A DNA stretch of 17,938 nucleotides from assembly GCA_050701115.1 (NCBI GenBank), contig JBOHER010000234.1, positions 1-17,938 on the forward strand, written 5' to 3'. The notes below the pieces were generated by a model, which worked only from the letters and a program-made list of their open reading frames with translations, did no database searches and was not told the origin of the DNA. The position numbers and the translations under genes were made by a program. The stretch's first letter is position 1; each line of letters opens with the position of its first letter. Shown piece after piece: positions 14,267 through 17,938 of the stretch. This stretch comes from JBOHER01 sp050701115 (GTDB taxonomy: Bacteria; Actinomycetota; Actinomycetes; Mycobacteriales; Pseudonocardiaceae).

Positions 14267-14977
14267 ATGGCCGCCGATCCCGAGGAGCGGTGGCTGCCGA
14301 TCAGTGCGGCGAGCCGTGCACTGGGAATGAGTCGCACCACGCTCCTCGTGGCCGAGGAGGCGGGGCTCGTCACGCCGATCCGCACGCCGGGTGGCCACCG
14401 CCGTTACCGGCTCGCCGAGTTGCGGCGATACCTCGGCCGGACCGGCGCCGGGCGACCGGTGGACGTCGCGCTTGTTCCGCAGACCTCGCCCGCTCCTGAC
14501 GAGCCGGACATCGACACCGCCGACCTCGCCGTGACGGTCCGCGCAGCCGTGCGGCCGCTCGTGCGGGCGCTCGACGGGGACAGCGCTGGGCTCTACCTCG
14601 TGCAGGACGGAACGCTGGCCTTCTGCGCGGCCTTCGGCATCCCCCGCTGGCTCGCTGAGCGCCTGCGCGACTCGCCGCCTCCAGCTCCGGTAACGCAGGC
14701 CCTCGAGACCCGACGCCACCGCCACTTCGATCCCGCCGCGGTCGCGTTTCCGGAACCCCGGGCCGCCGGACACGGCGTCGCGGTCGCCCTCCGCCGTGAC
14801 GACCGGGCCCTCGGCGTGCTGTTCCTCGTCACGCGACCCGAGCGCGAGCTACTCGCGGGTGAGCTACGTGTCGTCGACGCGTTCCGGGAGCTGATCACCA
14901 CTGTGGTCGACGACCGGCAACGCATCGCGGACCTCGAAAACCGCCTGGCGCGGATCGCCACCCTCAGCGCAGGGTGA
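14267..14977 (+). CDS. MerR-type HTH regulator with GAF-like sensor domain
   Basis: 236 aa. Residues 9-57 form a winged helix of the MerR/excisionase kind: ISAASRALGMSRTTLLVAEE for the helix-turn-helix and TPGGHRRYR (40-48) for the wing. Residues about 85-215 resemble a GAF ligand-binding domain (LYLVQDGTLAFCAAFGIP, later GVAVALRRDDRALGVLFLV), ended by a short coiled coil (ADLENRLARIATL) suited to dimerisation. ATG with GGAGG seven bases upstream. Divergent from the three-SDR operon, so it is the likely controller of that operon. HTH assignment is good; the GAF call is by pattern only and the ligand is unknown. Confidence 0.82.
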   Translation: MAADPEERWLPISAASRALGMSRTTLLVAEEAGLVTPIRTPGGHRRYRLAELRRYLGRTGAGRPVDVALVPQTSPAPDEPDIDTADLAVTVRAAVRPLVRALDGDSAGLYLVQDGTLAFCAAFGIPRWLAERLRDSPPPAPVTQALETRRHRHFDPAAVAFPEPRAAGHGVAVALRRDDRALGVLFLVTRPERELLAGELRVVDAFRELITTVVDDRQRIADLENRLARIATLSAG

Positions 14978-15008
14978 GAGCAGAGCGGATGCAAGCGACA
15001 ATCGAAGG

Positions 15009-15743
15009 GTGTTCGTCGACGCCGAATACCCCGCCGACCCGTACCCGGGCTGCCGTCCCGACGCTTCCTTCGTGCATCTGGACGGTGCAGGTCAGCGACT
15101 TGTGCCGATGCCGCCCGGGAAGGCTGCCTGTATGACGGTGCATGCGCCATCGGGATTCGTCCTGGCGAGCACTGCGGGAGACCTGGACCGGTGGCTCGCC
15201 GACCACGATGCGCCGCCGCTGGCGGATCGGACTCCGGTGCTCGCCTACGGTTCGAACGCGTGTCCGCAGAAGATCACGTGGCTTCGCGAGAATCTGCACC
15301 TGTCCGGTCCCGTCGTCGTGCTGCGGGCGCGATGCACCGGCCTGTCTGCGGTATGGGCAGCGGGAATGCGTTCGCGGGATGGGCAACGTCCGGTTACGCT
15401 CGCCGCCGCCCCCGGCATCGTCGAGGACCATGCCGTGCTGCTGGTGACGGAGGACCAGCTCGCGGTGCTGGACCGGGGCGAGGGTGCGGGCGCGCGGTAC
15501 CGTCGGGCGCTGCTCGATCCCGCGGCCGTTACCGTCGAGGGCGGCTGGACACCGCGAGAACTGCACGCTTACGTCGGCGCGCGCGCCGATCGGATGCCCC
15601 TGCTCGTCGACGGTGAACCCATGCGCGCGACCGAGGTGCGGCACGACGACCTCCGGCTCCAGCGCGGCGTTGCCGCCGAGTCCCACGGCCTGCGGATCGG
15701 CCGTTCTTCCCCCGCGGGCTACCCCGGCACCGGCGCGATATGA
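15009..15743 (+). CDS. Gamma-glutamylcyclotransferase-like fold protein
   Basis: 244-aa protein not recognised as a named gene. VLAYGSN (77-83) is the substrate-cradling loop of the GGCT/AIG2 fold, and LAVLDRGEG...YRR (151-166) matches the region of its catalytic glutamate, here Glu158. GGCT-like enzymes cyclise gamma-glutamylamines or gamma-glutamyl peptides; whether this one is active is unknown. The first ~70 residues (PYPGCRPDASFVHLDG...) are an extra N-terminal part. GTG start with a weak upstream AAGG; an ATG at 15132 (residue 42) is an alternative. Stands 52 bp before the ABC genes and may share their transcript. Confidence 0.68.
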   Translation: MFVDAEYPADPYPGCRPDASFVHLDGAGQRLVPMPPGKAACMTVHAPSGFVLASTAGDLDRWLADHDAPPLADRTPVLAYGSNACPQKITWLRENLHLSGPVVVLRARCTGLSAVWAAGMRSRDGQRPVTLAAAPGIVEDHAVLLVTEDQLAVLDRGEGAGARYRRALLDPAAVTVEGGWTPRELHAYVGARADRMPLLVDGEPMRATEVRHDDLRLQRGVAAESHGLRIGRSSPAGYPGTGAI

Positions 15744-15795
15744 AACTGCGCGATCATTGCGCCGGTATGGTCGAGGAGCCAGCGGAGGAGCGCCC

Positions 15796-16710
15796 GTGCC
15801 GGAGCACACCATGGAGGTAGTCGGTCTCTGTAAGCGCTATGGCGACGTGGTGGCGTTGGACCGCGTCAGCTTCGCGGTGCGTGCGGGTGAGCTGTTCGGA
15901 TTCGTCGGCAGCAACGGCGCAGGCAAGACCACGGCGATGCGCATCATGCTCGGTGTGCTTTCGGCCGACGCCGGTGAGGTCCGATTCGATACCCAGCCGA
16001 TCACCCGCGAGACTCGCTCCCGCATCGGGTACATGCCAGAGGAACGCGGGCTGTACCCGAAGATGAAGCTGCTCGATCAGCTCGTCTATCTCGCCGGACT
16101 GCACGGACTGTCCACAAACGACGCGCACACTTCGGCCGAGAACTGGATCACCAGGCTCGGTTTGCGCGCGCGACGCCATGAGGAAGTGCAGAAGCTCAGT
16201 CTCGGTAATCAGCAGCGGGTGCAGTTGGCCGCGGCCCTCGTGCACGGCCCCGAGGTGTTGGTGCTCGATGAACCGTTTTCCGGAATGGACCCGGAGGCCG
16301 TCGACATGATGAGCCTGATCCTCAAGGAAAAAGCTGCCGAAGGTGTCCCCGTCGTGTTCTCCAGCCATCAGCTCGATCTCGTCGAGCGACTCTGCGACCG
16401 GGTAGGCATCATCCGAAGTGGACAGATGGTGGCGGTCGGCTCGGTCGGCGAACTGACCGCGAACGCGACGACGCGACTGCGGATCACCGCGCCGGACGCG
16501 GCACCCGGCTGGGCAGCGGGCATCGCAGGAATCCGGGTGCTCAGCGAAGATGGCGACAACACCTTGCTCGAACTGCCTTCCGGAGCCGACGACCAGGCGG
16601 TGCTGAGGGCCGCGTTGGCGACCGGACGAGTCACCGAGCTCGCTGAGTACCGCCCGACACTCGCCGAACTCTTCCGGAACGTGGTCACCGAGAACGGGGC
16701 GCGAGAATGA
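15796..16710 (+). CDS. ABC exporter ATP-binding protein, NatA type
   Basis: 304-aa nucleotide-binding subunit. Walker A GSNGAGKTT (38-46), Q-loop region before MPEERGLYP (80-88), signature LSLGNQQRV (135-142 region, the LSxGNQQ variant typical of NatA/YhaQ proteins), Walker B VLVLDEPFSGMDP (154-166) and H-loop His191. About 85 C-terminal residues form the extra domain of this group. The GTG start is backed by GGAGGAG five bases upstream, better than the ATG five codons on. Its stop overlaps the permease ATG (ATGA), so the two are coupled. Substrate unknown; NatAB relatives export Na+ or drugs. Confidence 0.93.
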   Translation: MPEHTMEVVGLCKRYGDVVALDRVSFAVRAGELFGFVGSNGAGKTTAMRIMLGVLSADAGEVRFDTQPITRETRSRIGYMPEERGLYPKMKLLDQLVYLAGLHGLSTNDAHTSAENWITRLGLRARRHEEVQKLSLGNQQRVQLAAALVHGPEVLVLDEPFSGMDPEAVDMMSLILKEKAAEGVPVVFSSHQLDLVERLCDRVGIIRSGQMVAVGSVGELTANATTRLRITAPDAAPGWAAGIAGIRVLSEDGDNTLLELPSGADDQAVLRAALATGRVTELAEYRPTLAELFRNVVTENGARE

Positions 16711-17912
16711 CCTCATCGCCAAACGCGAAACACCCGGCACGGGCGGTACGGCTCATCGCGCAGCGCGAGCTCAACACCCGGCTGCGCACCCGCTCATTCG
16801 TCATCGGCACCGTGGTGATCATCGCGGTGATGACCGGGTACTTCCTGCTGCAAGCCACGATTTTCGGCGAAGCCGGGCGCAGCGCAGTCGGGTTGTCCGG
16901 TCAGGCAACCAACCTCGCGGAGCCGATCAAGAATGCGGCAGGCGCGCTGGGCAAGGAAGTCCAGACCAGCGTGGTCGATGACCGGGCCGAGGCAGAGTCC
17001 TTGATCCGGTCCGGCGAACTGGACGCCGTGGTCTTCGGGAACGCCGCCGAGCCGCGAGTGTTGGTCAAGTCCGACGTCGATCCCGGGCTGCACGCCGCCG
17101 TGCAGGGGATTTCTCAGCAGGAGGTGTTGCGGGCCAAGCTCGCACAGGCAGGCGTCGACGATCCGGCCGCCGTACTGGACGAAGCGGCCACTGTGGACGT
17201 TGCCGTGACCACGCTCGAAGCCAACGATCCCGAGCGTGGTCAGCGGCTGGTCATCGGCCTGATCATGGCCGCCCTGCTGTTCATGAGCATCAGTTCCTAC
17301 GGGGCGCTGGTCGCGCAGGGCGTGGTCGAGGAGAAGACGAGCCGGGTGGTGGAGATCCTGCTCGCCACCGTCCGGCCGTGGCAGTTGCTACTAGGCAAGG
17401 TGATCGGCCTCGGCCTGGTCGGCCTGGCGCAGATGGTGATCATCGCCGGAGTCGGTGTGGTGATGGCCGCTGCGACCGGCGTGCTCACCCTGTCCGGCGT
17501 GGCGGTGGGCACGCTGGCCTGGGGCGTGCTGTGGTACGTGCTCGGTTTCTTCCTGTACGCGACGATCTACGGGAGCGCGGGCTCGCTGGTCTCCCGACAG
17601 GAGGATGCCCCGTCAGTGCTCACCCCGGTGACCCTCACGTTGATGATCGGCTTCGTCGTCGGGCTGAACCTGATGCTGCAGGACCCGGACAGCTCGGCAT
17701 CGGCGACGCTGTCGATGATCCCGTTGCTCGCGCCGATCTTGATGCCGGGACGGATCGCCGCGGGCGGTGTCGCAGGCTGGGAGATCGGCCTCGCCATCGT
17801 GCTAACGCTCGGCACGCTCGCCGCCTGCACCTGGCTGGGCGGCAGGGTCTACCAGAACGCCGTGCTGCGCTCCGGCAGTCGGATGAAGCTGGTCGAGGCG
17901 CTGCGCGGCTAG
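16707..17912 (+). CDS. ABC-2 type permease, NatB type
   Basis: 401-aa integral membrane partner of the ATPase just upstream. Topology: one N-terminal helix (about 29-51), a large extracytoplasmic loop (about 52-180), then five or six helices between 181 and 377 (approximately 181-205, 226-258, 262-292, 304-325, 334-352, 357-377). The cytoplasmic coupling segment QGVVEEKTSRVVEILLATVR (204-223) is the family signature of ABC2_membrane_3 exporters. Complete, ending 26 bases before the window edge. Export direction is inferred from family; substrate unknown. Confidence 0.93.
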   Translation: MTSSPNAKHPARAVRLIAQRELNTRLRTRSFVIGTVVIIAVMTGYFLLQATIFGEAGRSAVGLSGQATNLAEPIKNAAGALGKEVQTSVVDDRAEAESLIRSGELDAVVFGNAAEPRVLVKSDVDPGLHAAVQGISQQEVLRAKLAQAGVDDPAAVLDEAATVDVAVTTLEANDPERGQRLVIGLIMAALLFMSISSYGALVAQGVVEEKTSRVVEILLATVRPWQLLLGKVIGLGLVGLAQMVIIAGVGVVMAAATGVLTLSGVAVGTLAWGVLWYVLGFFLYATIYGSAGSLVSRQEDAPSVLTPVTLTLMIGFVVGLNLMLQDPDSSASATLSMIPLLAPILMPGRIAAGGVAGWEIGLAIVLTLGTLAACTWLGGRVYQNAVLRSGSRMKLVEALRG

Positions 17913-17938
17913 TTTGGGTGTCTTCAAGACCCACAAAC
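17911..17938 (+). terminator. Imperfect hairpin after the permease gene
   Basis: From the last base of the stop codon, GTTTG pairs with CAAAC at the window end, and GTCTT with AAGAC around a single C, with mismatches between them. This could be a terminator for the ABC operon or part of a longer repeat cut by the window edge; bases beyond are not visible. Confidence 0.4.

Noticed and set aside
1..17938. tRNA, rRNA, CRISPR array, transposase or integrase genes
   Set aside because: None was seen on either strand; the possible insertion edge at 9.5 kb is not marked by any recognisable transposase or terminal repeat.

Overview
This is a high-GC window with GTG/TTG starts, Shine-Dalgarno boxes of the GGAGG type and many translationally coupled genes. 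An actinobacterial integration host factor and three SDRs of the mycofactocin-associated subfamily point to an actinomycete. Pseudonocardiales is my best guess from overall gene style, but no taxonomic marker is present.

Layout. (1) 22-1650, minus: YtcJ-like amidohydrolase, divergent from a coupled plus-strand operon at 1778-4754 (enoyl-CoA hydratase, acyl-CoA ligase, TetR regulator). A Sfp-type phosphopantetheinyl transferase (4763-5482) follows at once. A palindrome-rich promoter region (1681-1721) lies between the divergent units. (2) 5413-7097, minus: isochorismate synthase, whose 3' end overlaps the PPTase, and upstream of it an mIHF-type nucleoid protein ending at a strong hairpin. (3) 7411-9512, plus: FadD-type ligase and PaaI-type thioesterase, separated by a perfect 11-bp inverted repeat. 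(4) 9583-14101, minus: three SDRs in tandem, then a MoxR-type AAA+ ATPase and a VWA-domain protein, facing a divergent MerR/GAF regulator (14267-14977). (5) 15009-17912, plus: a gamma-glutamylcyclotransferase-like protein and a two-gene ABC exporter of NatAB type.

The region most worth attention is 9.5-15 kb. It runs as one minus-strand operon among mostly plus-strand genes, and its left edge abuts what looks like the last ~25 codons of a lost DNase I/sphingomyelinase-type gene. It contains two apparent 1-nt frame transitions. One breaks the middle SDR. The other separates the MoxR and VWA reading frames; adding one base in a G run would give a single 645-aa AAA+-linker-VWA protein with a ChlD-like layout. 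Just upstream of that transition is a T TTT TTT heptamer in the slippery phase, five bases before a perfect 9-bp GC hairpin. This raises the possibility of programmed frameshifting, as reported for chlD genes, but codon-position evidence puts the actual frame change about 80 bases further on.

Working model (inference): the SDRs oxidise alcohols using a tightly bound nicotinamide that is re-oxidised through mycofactocin made elsewhere; the MoxR/VWA pair acts as a maturation or remodelling chaperone; the MerR/GAF protein senses a ligand and controls the divergent promoter. The acyl-CoA ligases, hydratase and thioesterase around it suggest a region devoted to catabolism of organic acids and alcohols.
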